This document shows, in pieces, positions 11,210 to 23,479 of a stretch of DNA of 64,000 nucleotides (the first letter of the stretch is position 1; the number at the start of each line of letters is the position of its first letter). The position numbers and the translations under genes are program-made. The notes beneath the pieces were generated by a model that was not told the DNA's origin, ran no database searches, and saw only the letters and a list, made by a program, of their open reading frames with translations. This DNA is from Acanthococcus lagerstroemiae (Eukaryota > Arthropoda > Insecta > Hemiptera > Eriococcidae). The DNA lies in NCBI GenBank assembly GCA_031841125.1, contig CM063108.1, positions 49,126,122 through 49,190,121 of the forward strand, read 5' to 3'.

Positions 11210-11780
11210 TGGTTCAATATTTAACTGCGTGCTCTCCTCGGGTCTGTCCCCAGAGCAGTGGCATCTCTCCGGGATTATTCTTCTCCATAAAAAGGGTGAT
11301 AGAGCGGTGAATAACCAATACCGTCCTATCAGCTTGTCTTCTAATGTTTGTAAGGCATTTATGAAAATCCTGAAACAAAAGATTTACTCTGTGCTGGATG
11401 CACAACAACCAAACGAGCAGGCCGGCTTTAGAAAAAACGTTAGTACTATTGACCATATTCACACTTTAGGGCAAATTTTCGAAAAAACTACCGAATTTCA
11501 ATCAAAAATAGCAGTGATGTTCATTGACTTTCATAAAGCTTTCGATTCTTTATATCATGATAAAATCTGGGTTAGTCTTACGAGACAAGGAATACACTTC
11601 AAAATTGTTAGGTTACTGAAAGAACTATATGCTAAATCGGAAGCCATAATCAAACTAGAAGGGAATGAGGAGAAGTTTAAAATCAGGAGAGGGGGCAAAC
11701 AGGAGGACCCACTATCACCCAATATCTTCAATGCGGTTCTGGAGGAAATTTTTAGAAAAGTTGAAGAGGGAAGGGACTAG
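11210..11780 (+). pseudogene. RTE-like reverse transcriptase, first half
   Basis: The frame runs through WHLSGIILLHKKGDRAVNNQ, YRPISLSSNVCKAFMKIL, EQAGFRKNVSTIDHI, and motif A MFIDFHKAFDSLYHDKIW, with its catalytic Asp intact. It then passes the motif B region (GGKQEDPLSPNIFNAVLEEI, where the usual VRQGDPLSP has become GKQEDPLSP) and stops at about 11778. The apparent ATG at 11193 lies outside the element in the flanking DNA, so it is not a natural start. Confidence 0.88.
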
Positions 11781-11782
11781 TA

Positions 11783-12592
11783 ATGGGGCAAAATAGCACT
11801 TTCGGCGAATATAAATACCTAAACAATCTAAGATTTGCAGATGATATTGTCCTAATTGGGAAAAATAGTGGGGAACTCGAAGCAATGGCGGAGGACTTGA
11901 GGAGAGAAAGCAAGGAGATGGGTCTTTCAATCAATTATGACAAAACCAAAATTATAACAAATATTAATCAATTTAGGGATATCTTCGTAGATGGTAACAA
12001 AATCGAGGTAGTCGAGGAATATAAATATTTGGGTCAGATAATGTCACTAGAAAACAGAATAAAAAAGGAACTAAAAATCCGAAGAGCCAATGCCTGGAAT
12101 GCTTTCTGGGCTCAAAGACCCATCTTCAAAGGGAAGCTCAATCTGAGCTCAAAAATAAAAATCGTCGAGAGTACTGTCTACTCTGTTCTGACTTACGGGG
12201 TGCAAACTTGGGCCTGCACTACAAAACAAGTCCGAAAAATGGAGACCACGCAACATGCCATGCTTAGGAGTATTTTGGGTATAAAACTCAAGGATAAAGT
12301 CCATATTCCGGAAATTTTCAAAAGATCAAAAACAAAAAACATAGTCTCGGCCATTAGAAAACTAAAACTTAACTATGCAGGGCATGTTGCGAGGGAATCC
12401 AGAAATAAATGGAATAGGGTCGCCATCTTCTGGACTCCAGTAAATGGTAAAAGAAAAGTCAGGAGGCCACGGAAAAGGTGGAGCGATGAGGTGGTCGAGG
12501 TGGCGGGCCCTAACTGGGCGAACAAAGCCGCCAACAGGAAGATGTGGGTTGATCTGACCTACGCTTATACCCAGAAATGGGTGGCTGGGTGA
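11783..12592 (+). pseudogene. RTE-like reverse transcriptase, second half and C-terminus
   Basis: This frame is shifted from the first half. It begins just before motif C, LRFADDIVLIG, with the FADD catalytic pair intact. It continues with GLSINYDKTKIITN, EEYKYLGQIMSLENR, ANAWNAFWAQRPIFKGKLNL, STVYSVLTYGVQTWACTTKQ and the terminal RRPRKRWSDEVVEVAGPNW, a conserved RTE-type C-terminal block, to a stop at 12592. About 269 codons are open. One frameshift plus two stops separate it from the upstream part. Confidence 0.88.
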
Positions 12593-12706
12593 GGGACGTG
12601 AACAAGGTACATCACTTACCTAAAATATATGTATGTAGTAATAGTATGCCTCACTGAGCCTATGAGCACAAAATAAAATAAAATAAAAATAAAATTTCCT
12701 AAGTCT

Positions 12707-13335
12707 ATAAGAGTCACGGAAAAGTCTGAAAAAATTTGAAAAAATCTCTGCAGAGCATAAAATAATTATCTTAAACAACTCCAATAAAGCTGTAGAAATA
12801 ATCTGGAACTCTTCTGGATGAGTCCTGAAAAATGAAATACGTCTGAGAGAATTTTAAAAATGTATAAGGATATCCCCCTCCCCTCCACTGAGAAAAAATT
12901 GAAAATACCTATTTTACAAATCTTCTCAGCGAGTCTTAAGAGATTTTGTAAAAGTCTGGAAAGTCTAAAAAAGTTTCTGTAGATTCTGAGAGTAATAATC
13001 TTGAAGAAAATGAAAAAGTTTTCGAGATGGCTTTGAAGAATTCTGGAAGAGTTTTGAAAAATAAAATAGGTCTGAAAGAATTTTAAAAAACTTCGAGGAT
13101 ATATCTCCCACTTTTCCCCCTTTCGAGCAAGGAGAAAAATTACCAAATACCCATTTTTATTGCTCATCTTAACGAGTCATAAAATGTCTAGTAAAAGGGT
13201 GAACGAGTCTTGAAAAAGGCTTTCTAGAGTCAAAAATAATAATCTTAAACAAGTTTATGGGGATAAGTCCCCCTTCATCCGAGCAAGGGAAAATATTGAA
13301 AATTCCTAATTTTATTGACTCAAATCGTTGAAAAA
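12707..13335. repeat. Tandem array, about three diverged copies of a 230-245 bp unit
   Basis: Landmarks recur at a regular spacing. GTCTGAGAGAATTTTAAAAA at 12841 matches GTCTGAAAGAATTTTAAAAA at 13070. A second landmark, GAGAAAAATT after a C-rich stretch, is at 12890 and 13132, and a shortened third unit has GAGCAAGGGAAAATATTGAA at 13281. The Cs and AGTCTT words match the region left of 10707, so the LINE and MITE at 10.7-12.7 kb appear to have landed in one satellite-like array. Confidence 0.65.
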
Positions 13336-14194
13336 AACTTCACTGAGCTGCTCGCAACTATATGTGGTCTTACCTATGACAGGTTTTTTTTTTGTTTTTT
13401 TTTTTTTACACTTGTAAAGTTGTGAGCTATCCTCATCCCCTTCAAAATTTTTCTGTTTACGCTACTGCCCAGATTCACTTCGTTTTTGAGCTTTTGAAGT
13501 CGAAGTGCCTATATTAGCAGAGCTCAACTGATTATTGTTCCACTTGGACTCCCAATCATTCACAAAGGACACAAAAAAGGAATTAAAAGAAAAATTCATA
13601 CCTCCGAATCCGAAGTCTCATACAGTCGCAAAGATTGTTCTTCTCTCAAAAATGTCCAGCTTTTATACTGAGTCAATAAAATTTCGCTAACTGTTATCAC
13701 TTTTCAGAAGAATATTGTAGAAATGTCTTAAGAAAACACTAGCTGTTATTTTTTAAACTTTTTCTGGGGGAGGGTGTAGAAGCTAGAAAATGACGGGGAG
13801 GGTAAAGAGAGGGAAAAAATAGGAATAATAACAATCGTGATGAAGAATGTTATTTTTCAACTGTCTCTCGTGGAGAGGGAGTGGTAGGGGGTATTGTCCT
13901 GCAGCTGTTACGATGGTGGCCTGCAAAACTGATTTTCCCGGTAGCCTGTCTGGTCCCACTCCACCCCTGAGCAGAGAGTTGCTAGAATTTCTAGCAATTT
14001 TGGTCACAATTTTTTGTCAGTTCAAATTGGGGATAAGTGCCATGATTGGCAAGTTATATTTTATTAGGGGGAAAGAGGGTCTGTAGAAATTATAAATGCC
14101 GAATGAAATATATTGGAATCTGGAAAAAAAGAGGCATCCTTATTTCAAATAACAAAGAAGGGGGAGGGATATACCACCCCCTCCTTGTCACTAC
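13336..14194. other. No gene recognised
   Basis: AT-rich DNA with a long T run at 13386-13408. Frames on both strands around 13780-14080 overlap but show no domain. Confidence 0.45.
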
Positions 14195-14539
14195 CAGGGA
14201 TTCGGAAAAGTGATAGTTGGAAGTCAGAAGTTGAAGCTGAATGAGTTTTAAAAGTCGGAAGCGGAAGCTGAAAGTTTTTCAGTTTCTAATCGGCTTCTTA
14301 CAATTTTATGAAAATTGTTTTTTATCTCAAAAAGTAGAAGAAAAAGAGAGAAAAAAAGGTTAGTGAACGTGAAATGCTGAGAATAAGTAAAAGAATCTAG
14401 AAGCTGGAAGCTAGAAGCCGGAAGCCGAAAAAAATTGGTAGTTAGAAGTTCATATTATACTGAGGCTGGAAGCTAGAAGACAATTGGAGGCTAGAAGCCG
14501 GAAATGGAAGCTGTATCGTTATCGGCTTCCGCATCCCTG
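14195..14539. mobile_element. hAT-like MITE rich in GAAGCTGGAAG motifs, copy A
   Basis: The ends are inverted: CAGGGATTCGGAA at 14195 and, on the opposite strand, CAGGGATGCGGAAG from 14539. CAGGG ends fit hAT-type non-autonomous elements. The 8-bp flanks GTCACTAC and GTCGAAAC agree at 5 of 8 positions, a decayed duplication at best. The interior is made of GAAGCTGGAAG/GAAGCCGGAAG words. A second copy lies at 46498-46909. Confidence 0.65.
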
Positions 14540-17049
14540 GTCGAAACTTACATTTTGAATTTATAAGTTAGATTTTCTAAGTCAAATCAGTATTACTTCT
14601 AACCCTGTCTGCTGTTAAAAATTTTAATTTTGAGATTCTAATGAGTGAATATTATTTATTGTAATGAGATATTCGAAATCGGTCGATTCTTTGTTGGATT
14701 TTCAAACCGATACCAATTTCGCATACTTATTTCAAATCTGAAAGGAGCGGAATTATTAAATTCTGAGGAAACATTCGGGATCAGTGGCCCAGAAAATCTC
14801 TATCCAGATGATTCAGTTTATAACATCTCATTTGAAATTGGATGTACGGTTGAGTCTCCAGAAATTTTTCGCTGTGCAGATACTAGACCTTACTACTTGA
14901 AGATCTTCAGCAGTCCCAAGTCGATTCGATTCTGCGTTTAAAAATATCTGAAGTCTCCTTCCCACATTTCTGAGTCTTTTCTCACCAAATTTAGGCCTTT
15001 CTACGCTTTAACTCCTTCAGTATTGAGTCAGTCGATTAGTTCTTTGTTGTTACTACTCGCTAAAATCTGCCGCCTAACAGATGCATTTGGAGATTTGGAA
15101 AACAGAATCCGATTTTCCCGACTTGATGTACCTTCTAGAGGGCTGCCTCACTTTTGCTTACTTCGCCAAACTGGAACTAGCGTCGAACAACTTTTTTCCC
15201 TTCCACTCTAAGTCACCAACAAAGAGTACTTAATTATTGAAATGGAAATTTATATGGCTTTCCTCTCTTTCCTGTGTTGTTTATCACACTGGCGACTTGG
15301 TTTTTCCAGGGCTGTAGTTTGCAAGTTCCCTCTCCTCTTTCCTGTGTTGCTTATTACTCTGCCGACTTGTCTGACTTGAGCTGTAGCCATCAAGTTTTTC
15401 CTTGAAAAAGTGCAAGGGAAAAGTAAGTGAAGAAAATGTACAAATGTAAGTTAAATTCCAAAGGAAAAGTTCTCACTTTTCCGATCTCGCCGACTGACTG
15501 CTGGAATTTGCCGAGTTCCGACTTTTCAAACATTTTTTCTGGGGGGGGGGGGGAGGGCTCTCCGATGCCCGTCTGTCGTTACGACTTCGTGTTCAACTTT
15601 CAAATATTCACTGATTAGTGGTCCGATAAACTAAGCACTTGAAGTTAAACGAATGTTCTCTGATTTTCTCTCACTTGTAAGTTCAGTCTCTAGATCTTTC
15701 GTCTCCCGAAACGCGTAGACAAAACCCTTTTAGTTCCCGAGAATGGTCCAAATTCTTCCACTATTATGTTCTCAACTTCGCTGCTTTTCTCTCTCCTGAC
15801 CTCACTCGATGTTTCTCATTTTCTTTGATTTCGTTTCGAATTAACTGAGCAATTTCCCTCCTCCCGGTGAAGACGACTTGGTTTAGAAAATTTCAATCAG
15901 CTTACAATAAAAACTTTTCAGCGCTATCGGATTATCAATATCGTTGTTGAAATTGGATTGCTCAACGATCTTATCGGAAAATAACTTCTGATCTCCGGGG
16001 CATCTGATGATTGTCCACCAGGTATTTGATCTCCCTGATTACAAAGGATGCTATTTTTCTTTAACTAAAAAAAAAAAAATTCTTCGATCTCTATATTACG
16101 ATGAACTGTTGGTAGACAGTAATTTGCCACTCAACCCGATCTTTGATGTTACACCCGGCGAATGTAGAAAAAAAATGAAAATAAAAAATCTATCGCATTG
16201 CAGGCTATTTGATGTTAGTAACGACCTACAAAGCCTGTTTCATAAAAGCTGAACGAGAAGATTTTTGAGCTCGGTCGACTGGAAAAGCATTTTTAAAGAT
16301 GAATTCGTTACTTCAAATTGCCATTTAATGACATTTAGAAGCCTTTGTACGCAGACGTCCCGTTTCTGTGTATCTGCGTTCTCTCGATAGACGTACTTAG
16401 AGGAGTGGATAACAACGAGACGAGACAATATCGAAGAAGAGAATCTTGTTGGATTAGTCGAGCGAAGAACGTAAATTGAGTCCTAATTTCCTCGAGTACG
16501 CTGCTGCAAGCTGCAGCTCGAATTAAATTACTCGGATGCTCGAGAATGCAGACGCAGATATCGATTTCCGCGCATCTGATAAGAGATCGAGCACGCGAGA
16601 TGAGCGACGATAGGGTAATAAGGAATGAGTCGAGTACAGAAGCAATTAGCAGAGGAATGCCGATTCTTTCGCAGACCGATTATGAAAATTACGATGTCTG
16701 CGTTCTGCGATCTCTGTAGTTTTTGCAAAAATGTTTGCACTCATTATCGGCGCTCTGTCGCTCTATGTAGCGAGCTTTCATTACCTGACGAGGGACACTC
16801 CTTTCTCGAAATCAAATTTTGATTGTAAACGAAAGTGCATTGAAAAAATGCTTCAAATGAAAGTTACCTCACACCTAATACTCGACCATATATAGTTGCA
16901 CACACTTTCTCATATCTGCTCGCAGAAATGTGGTTACAGGAAGAGGACGTGTACATTACTGGTATGCAATATTAAGTACACGTTAACCCTGTAGGAAGAA
17001 ACACAATTTCAGGGAATTTTTTGTTTTGCGGATAAGAGGCTTCTCCTCC
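14540..17049. other. No gene recognised; one short tandem duplication
   Basis: The region holds a diverged tandem duplication of about 70 bp at 15250-15390 (TTTCCTGTGTTG at 15268 and 15338, each followed by a GCGACTTG- or CCGACTTG-like word) and a run of 13 Gs at 15541. Frames such as 14645-14941 lack any recognisable domain. Confidence 0.45.
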
Positions 17050-17660
17050 CTACTCACCTGGTGGAGCGTATGGCGATGCACACATGCCAAAGTGGCTTCC
17101 AAGACACCGCACCTCTGTCCCCGGAAACTACCCTTTCGAGTACCGCATCAGTGACCAGAGGGACGCACTGAGGCTGGCCCGAGCCCTCATTTGGCCTCTC
17201 CACTTCAGATTCGCGCTGGTCCTGCCCGGGCCACTACAGGACACTCTACTGACCGAGGCAACGCTCACCCAGCATTAACATGGAATGCAGGTGTACCACA
17301 AATGGACGCGTTTCCTTCCTTCACCCCTCACTTCCTCGTCTTGATAGGTTTGGCGACGCAAGAAGGTAATGACAGCGTGGTGAGCCTTACCGGGGGGTCT
17401 GCAGGGGCTGCAGCTACTCTAGGGTGATACAAAGTCGTTGTGTTCGGCGTAGGTCGAGCTTGTCCGTCGGTCCTCTGCCTCGATCAGTCTGTCTGCATCT
17501 TCTTCATGATGGCCAAAAGAAAGGCCGACTCCCGGTTCCGACCACTTCCACTCATCTGTATTTCCGGAACCAAGGTGTCTGGTGCGAGACGACTGATTAC
17601 GCCGTCACTGTCGTTCATGTTGCCGCCGAGATCGATCGCTGTTGCCGTCCCGCACCTCTC
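17050..17660 (-). mobile_element. R1-like LINE, 3'-end fragment
   Basis: From about 17157 to 17660 the sequence matches 2160-2690 of the large R1-like LINE in the same orientation, covering the end of ORF2 and the 3' untranslated region. The part at 17050-17157 extends further into the 3' tail and, on the opposite strand, matches the short plus-strand copies at 37269-37382 and 52322-52432. The fragment thus links those tails to this family. It is 5'-truncated within the C-terminal region; no frame is intact. Confidence 0.75.
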
Positions 17661-17777
17661 CTGCTCCCAAGCCTGTTGTCCAGTTTGCCGTATGTATGTA
17701 CGATCTCGTATCATTGCTCTCTCCATCGTTGTCTGTTTTTAATACGGTTACATTGTACCCCTCCATTTCCGACTTCA

Positions 17778-17781
17778 CAAA

Positions 17782-17815
<34 letters not shown>
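17778..17815. repeat. (AAT)n microsatellite
   Basis: About 11-12 uninterrupted AAT units. A similar array lies at 37646-37681. Confidence 0.9.
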
Positions 17816-20195
17816 GATATTATTTAAAAAAAAGTAGTAAATGCGTACGAAAAATATTCATCTGTAAAAACTGGTGTAAAATGTGGTGATTGCAACCATA
17901 TAATTTCTTGGTATACATATCCGACTTTTGGAACAGAAGCCTCAGATTGTTGATTTTTTGCCCAACTTTGCATTTTTCTATCCCCTCCCCCCTAATAACA
18001 GTACCTATTTATAATTGAAGATTTGTTGTTCAGGATTTTCTAGAAAAAAATCCTCAACAATGTTGGCGCCTTTGATTACGAAACGATTAGGTAATTTTTA
18101 TTGCTATTTCTGAAGAATATACCCTAAAATTTAGTGTAGCCTGTTATAATATGACAGCGTAAAAAACTCCATTATTCTGAAATAGTTGCCCCCCGACATT
18201 AAGAATTTATTTTTTATGTAAAATATACAGAACTCTTTTTTAAAAATTTCCGGGGTTGCTATCTCTCCATCAGCTTGGAAAGAGCTGAAAATCGTAGCTC
18301 CTGGATCGCGGCTATCGGTACCTCGTTTTCGCGGGGCTAGCTATCTGTTTTCCGACTGACTTCTCAATTTCTATATTTATCTGACCACCCAAAAGTGGCG
18401 ATCATGAGTGGGGTGGATTTGCCCTCTCCTCCAACAAAATATTCGGCTACAAAGAAATGTTTGGCATTTTTCGTGGAAAATCGAATGTTTTTCGATTGAA
18501 AAACCTAAATTTCTGAAAAAAAGGTAATTTACTTGCAATCCACCTCCTTCCCCCAAACGAAACGATCAATCGCTGAGCGTGGCTGTTCGACTTCTTCTCC
18601 ATGCATCAATCTTGCGTCTTGCAGACTAAATGGGGTTCACTATCTGGCTATCTGCTAAGCTCGATCAGATGAGTTATAATCGTTTTGAACAAGCTGTCAG
18701 GGAGACCTTTGAAGGAAGCTGGGGTTGAAAGAATCCAATTGAAAGCTGGCGACAAACTCAGTGCTAGAACTAAACAAATTATTGAAAAACAAAATCTCTA
18801 AAAAGGAAAAAAAAAATTAAAAACCCTCGTGAAAAAATCGAACTTGTTATTTTGAATAGAACCATTAGGAATGAAATTAAACAAAACTTGAGCAACTTTG
18901 ATCGGAAATAGTAGAAGCTGAAATCACCGACAGTTGGTCTACTAAAAAAGTGAGGAAGGCAATATCCAAAAGTCGTCCATCTCCTTCTATTTCGGACTTC
19001 TTGGATAGGCGATCGTAACATCTATGATAGATCTCTGAGATGATCAAGGAAGCACCTGATTTTTTCCGTCAGCTTTACGCAGCTGATGATATGAATGTTC
19101 TGCTCACTCCATGAAGGTTCTGATGATCCAGTGGAAGATGAACGATCTCTATCCTTCCTGGCTAAGGAAATTCTCACTATTTTGTCTCAAGTGTGCATTA
19201 TTCAAAGGTTCCTACTACAAGTCTCAAGTTGAGGAATTAATTTTCATAATGATCTCACAGCAGAGTGTCTATCCCTATACGGTCCTTGCAAACAGTTTTC
19301 CGGAACCAGGTACATTGTAGAAGGAAGTGGGTTATCTCCGCAAAATATTTTTTCTAAAATTCTATAGTGCATTGTAGGAAGTGGGATTTCGGTGTCAGAA
19401 TGTTTTTCCAAGATGTACATGGGCACCTCTCTAGAAACCTTATAACAAAACTGAGGTTGAGCGGATACTTTTGTGATGATTCTAATGCAGGGCTTCTCTC
19501 ATGTATGTCTACAAGGAAATATTTTTCGAATTTCGTAAATTATAGGAAGAAATAGGAGTGCTCTAAAATAATGCTTCTTAGAAATAGAAATATAACAAGT
19601 TTTTGGTTTCCTACTACAAAATTCGCTTTAACAGAATACTTTTCTAATTATTTTAATGTAGCACGCACCTGACACAATGATGTCAATGAAAAAATTTTCC
19701 AAAAATTTCAAAATTGTGACGAGGAATAATTCAGTTTTGAAAATCATTCTTCGGCATTGGGTTATTCTGTCATCGTCATACAAAACACAGTTTTCCTACT
19801 ACAGTACTCAGGGAATTGTAAAAGCCAAGATTTGGCGCGGTAGTTTATTTTGTGTCAATTATCATTTTATGATACTCGATCGTCGTAACGGTGAAACAGT
19901 TCGTTGTTTGAGTAGCGAACGGTGAAGTTTTATTTTTAATCAAAAGTTGTAATTCTTTCTTCCCTCTCCAAAAAATTTTCATATTTTCTTGAATCTCCTC
20001 TGTTCTACGATAATCATTGCATGTCCCAATCGATTCCTTTCAAAATTGAAGTAGGAAATTTGAAATTTCCTTTTCCCATTTCCTACTAAAATTCAGGAGT
20101 TAGTTAGGCAATTTATGCATCATGTCTGTTGAAATAGTAGTCGTTATCATAATCAATCAAAATAAACATTGCCCTGTGGATGGAACATTCTCGCC
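17816..20195. other. No gene recognised
   Basis: AT-rich DNA with several similar phrases at 19200-19830 (CTACTACA, CATTGTAGAAGGAAGTGGG and CATTGTAGGAAGTGGG) that suggest an old, decayed repeat. No coding domain is seen. Confidence 0.45.
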
Positions 20196-21205
20196 ACTGG
20201 AAGGGTTAACGTCGAACGACAGTAAAGTTTTCTTAAAACTAATGGAAAACAGAATTTTCGGAACGCTGAATGCTCACCAACCTGAGGAACAAGCAGGTTT
20301 TAGGAAAGAGTATTCTACTATTGATCACATTTTCACACGTAATAGACTTATCGATGTTGCTAGGGTTGCTATGCACTTTATGTTAATTGACTTTGAGAAG
20401 GCGTTCGATTCTGTGTCGCGTGAATTTTTCTGAAAAGCTGTAGAAGACCAAGGGGTCAATGCGGATATTATCAAAAATGACAGCTCGGAGGCCTACGTGA
20501 AACTGGATCTTCCTGGGTATAATCTTAAGCTGGGCAAGGGAGTAAAGTAGGGTATCCCCTTTCTCCGTATTTATTCAATAGCGTTCCGGAAGGGATTTTT
20601 AAGAATTTGAATTGGGATAATAAGGGTATTATCGGTCAGTGGGCAAAAATTAAATCACCTCCGTTTTGTTGATATGTATATTGTTCTGTAAGTGAGAGCA
20701 AAGATGAACTGGAATCCATGGCCAACGAGCTGAGTGCAGCAAGCAATTTGGTTGGTGCTGTCAGTTAATTTCTTAAAATCGAAACACGTGTCTAATGTTG
20801 AAGTGTCAAAATTTTTGGTCGATAATCACGAAATAGAAAGTCTCAGAATATAAATATCTAGGTCAAATCTTATCATCTGAGACCAGACAAGAGAAAGAAC
20901 GAACAGTTCGTATATGAAGACCATATTCCAAAAACCACCCATGTCATTTTTAAAATTTCGACTTGACCGCCAGATAGCGCTATATCAGCGACTACACTTT
21001 TAACATTTCCGTGCACAGAGTATTCAGGCAACATCTGTGTATTCATCCGCAGCATTCATTCAGCAGAACAGCAGCGCTGTTTGACGACAAAATCGAAATT
21101 TCAAAAATGACATGGGTGGTTTTTGGAATATGGTCTTCATATCCAATGCATGGAGGAACTTCTGGTCTCTTAAACACATTTTCAAGAAAGAATTGAATAA
21201 TATTG
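20196..21205 (+). mobile_element. RTE-like LINE fragment, interrupted by a MITE
   Basis: Reverse-transcriptase blocks related to the copy at 11210 are present: NDSKVFLKLMENRIFGTLNA, EEQAGFRKEYSTIDHIF and motif A MLIDFEKAFDSVSREFF, followed by a stop. Motif C is degraded (a FVDM-like remnant near 20665). Further on are EYKYLGQILSSETR and, after the insertion at 20916-21138, SNAWRNFWSLKHIFKKELN. The fragment is 5'-truncated, carries several stops and frameshifts, and ends where another MITE begins at about 21219. Confidence 0.8.
20916..21138. mobile_element. MITE with about 46-bp terminal inverted repeats and 4-bp ATAT target duplication
   Basis: The left arm starts GAAGACCATATTCCAAAAAC and the right arm is its inverse complement over about 46 bp with one mismatch. 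ATAT flanks both sides (20912-20915 and 21139-21142). If the element and one ATAT are removed, the host LINE reads CGT ATA TCC AAT GCA TGG (RISNAW) in frame, as expected from the sister copy, which supports the 4-bp duplication. The 223-bp element has no coding capacity. The superfamily is unassigned; 4-bp AT-rich duplications occur for example in Sola-type elements. Confidence 0.85.
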
Positions 21206-21218
21206 CCTCCAAGGCCAG

Positions 21219-21451
21219 CAGGGACGTACGAGTTTTTCCCGGAGGAGGGGGGGGGGCAAAACTTGTGGAAGTCCCAACTGACTCAACTCAAAGTTCCCAA
21301 ATATCAAAGCAAAAAAAAAAACATGTTTTGACTTGTTTAATTTTCCCAACTCCGCCAGACTGAAATTGTGAATTCTCCCAACTGCTGAGTGAAAAATTCC
21401 TATGGGGAGGGGGTAAGTTCCCCCTCTATCCCTCCTATCGGTACGTCCCTG
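21219..21451. mobile_element. hAT-like MITE with G-rich interior
   Basis: The ends are CAGGGACGTACGAG (21219) and, on the opposite strand, CAGGGACGTACCGATAGGAG (from 21451). A run of 10 Gs lies just inside the left end and C-rich DNA just inside the right end. An 8-bp target duplication is not evident (AAGGCCAG versus GGGGAGCT). The element directly abuts the end of the RTE fragment. Confidence 0.65.
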
Positions 21452-23479
21452 GGGGAGCTAATAGTTGAATATTCATCGCGGTTACTGCGTGGTTCCGGTG
21501 TGATCGTTCCATCACCAACTCGCACGTTGGAGGCAGAGAAGTGGCGGACTTAACGAAGAGGTTATAGGTAGGTTGGTTTTGCATAGTAGGTAGGTTTATC
21601 TTCATCCAGGTTGTGAGTTTGTACTGGTGTTGTCCTTATCAAGGGGGTGGCTTTTATTGAGTTCAACATTAGAATTTGGTTCGTGGTTTCAGCCAAGCCG
21701 AGCTAATTAAAGTTTAAATACTTTCATTAATCCACTTCTGAAAAGACCTCTGCAGGTTTTACATACAAAATAACTGTATGGTTATCCTGGTTGCCAAGTT
21801 CCTTTTTGCACGTTCTCGGTCATGTTCACTCTGTCTTTCGCTGTTTTTGTTTTTTTTCGAACTTCCATTTACGTCGAAAAGTTCGAACTATTACCGCGTT
21901 CCATCTCATCGTCGGAAATATGTACGATAATGACGACGCCTGTAGTCGCACCGTGAGAGGAAGAGAGTGGTTACCGTTTATGCGGCATCCTCATCTACCG
22001 GAATGATTGATGAGGCGTTTGCGGGCATGTAGTGATGTGCCCAGACATCGAAGGAGTAAGGAGATACGACTGCTGGAAATGCTGCCCTCGTCGCTCCATC
22101 ATCCCTGATGGACCAGAGAGAGTGCTTCGAACAACTGTACACGGCGAGAAAAAAAACGGACGAAATGACGAGAGTACGTTGGACATGTACACTTTTTCCT
22201 CGTTCAATCGACCGACTGGACTGTATGTCAAAATAACATTGCAGGTTGCTGCTGGTCATCGGCAATGCCGTATCGGGTCCCTCGTTATCTTCATGACCGC
22301 GCGCCGTTCGACGTACTTTTGAAGAAATTTTTTTTTTAAAACGCCGATGGCCGGCGAACAAGTCACGCTTTCGTGTGCTGCGTGATTTTTTTTTCTTTAC
22401 GCGCCTCTTCGTTTTTTTCCCTTTTTTTTCTTTCTTTCTTATAAATGCATACAAAATACGATTATCACCTTTCGAAGGGAATACATTTTGTCTTTTCGGA
22501 ATGTATGGCGTATAATTCGAACGGCGTGACGTTTTAAATTACATTCCAATAAAGGGAATTAATTGACCAACCGACGACGTTAATAACAAACGCAACACGA
22601 TACGAGTTTAAAATTGTACCCGTTTAATTGGGTATATATTCGGGTTTTATAACGTAAATAAAGCAGTTAAATTCGAATCGTAATACCGTTTAATAAAGTA
22701 TCCAAAAGATCTAGTCGTTTGTACGCGGACTCCTCGACTTCAATAAATATAAGGTTTTTATTATTATTCCTTTTTGTTTCTCGTGGTTTTTTTTTTTTCT
22801 CTTGCCTTCTCTCAAATAGATACCGTGTTATAAATGAAATTCAACACAAAATCAGATAACCACGATAAGCAGTTCACAAGCGGGGATGTGGTAGAAAGAG
22901 ATAGATATGGAGAAGAAAAAAAAAAAAACTTGCGATACTATCGATATAAATTTACGACGGTCTACGCGTTTTGTGTGCAACGTTTATTTACTTTTTTCTT
23001 CTTTTTTTTCCCCTTTTGTCGAAGGTTATAAGGAATATCGGCAGTTGTTAATTGGATAGAGCATACTTAAGCTAAATAAAAACTACATAGATGAACGATC
23101 AAATTATTCGTGAAATTTGTACAGAACGGACCCGGGATATGGTAAAGAGGGAGCTCATACGCAACAATACGGTCGGACGGCCAACAGTTGGGTGCTGGTT
23201 GAAGACGATAACTTGGTAATTAAGTGCGTCTTACTTTCGGTGAGCCGAGGAGACGATCGAAGAGGTAGGATGGTAGAATACAGATTCTGGTTCGAATTGC
23301 CTGTATACAAAAACTAGTTTATCTCGAAATCAGAACATGTGTCGACCCTCTTCTGGACCTGAAAGGAAAGCGCTACAAACAAATACCAAATGCCCTGAAT
23401 GGACCCGAGAGCCCAGATCTTTGCAGCTATTTATACACGAAAGATGAATATATGCCCATATGTCCATTGTTAGCCTATT
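21452..23479. other. No gene recognised
   Basis: AT-rich DNA with pyrimidine and purine runs (22330-22440, 22785-22800, 22915-22930). Overlapping frames at 21978-22454 on opposite strands show low-complexity Lys/Arg or Thr/Ser content rather than a domain. Part may be unique host intergenic or intronic DNA. Confidence 0.45.

Larger units (their letters stand above)
11210..12694 (+). mobile_element. RTE-like LINE, 5'-truncated, with target duplication and A-rich tail
   Basis: The element is flanked by a perfect 12-bp direct repeat, TTTCCTAAGTCT, at 11198-11209 and 12695-12706, the mark of target-primed insertion. It ends in an (AAAAT)n-like tail at 12668-12694, as RTE elements often do. The body begins inside the reverse transcriptase and runs to the ORF end at 12592, so it is 5'-truncated. 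It is the best preserved of six RTE-like copies in the window, though a frameshift and stops at about 11778 break the frame. Confidence 0.9.

Noticed and set aside
21219..21451. 8-bp target duplication for the CAGGGACGTAC MITE
   Set aside because: Flanks AAGGCCAG and GGGGAGCT do not match; only the inverted ends support this element.
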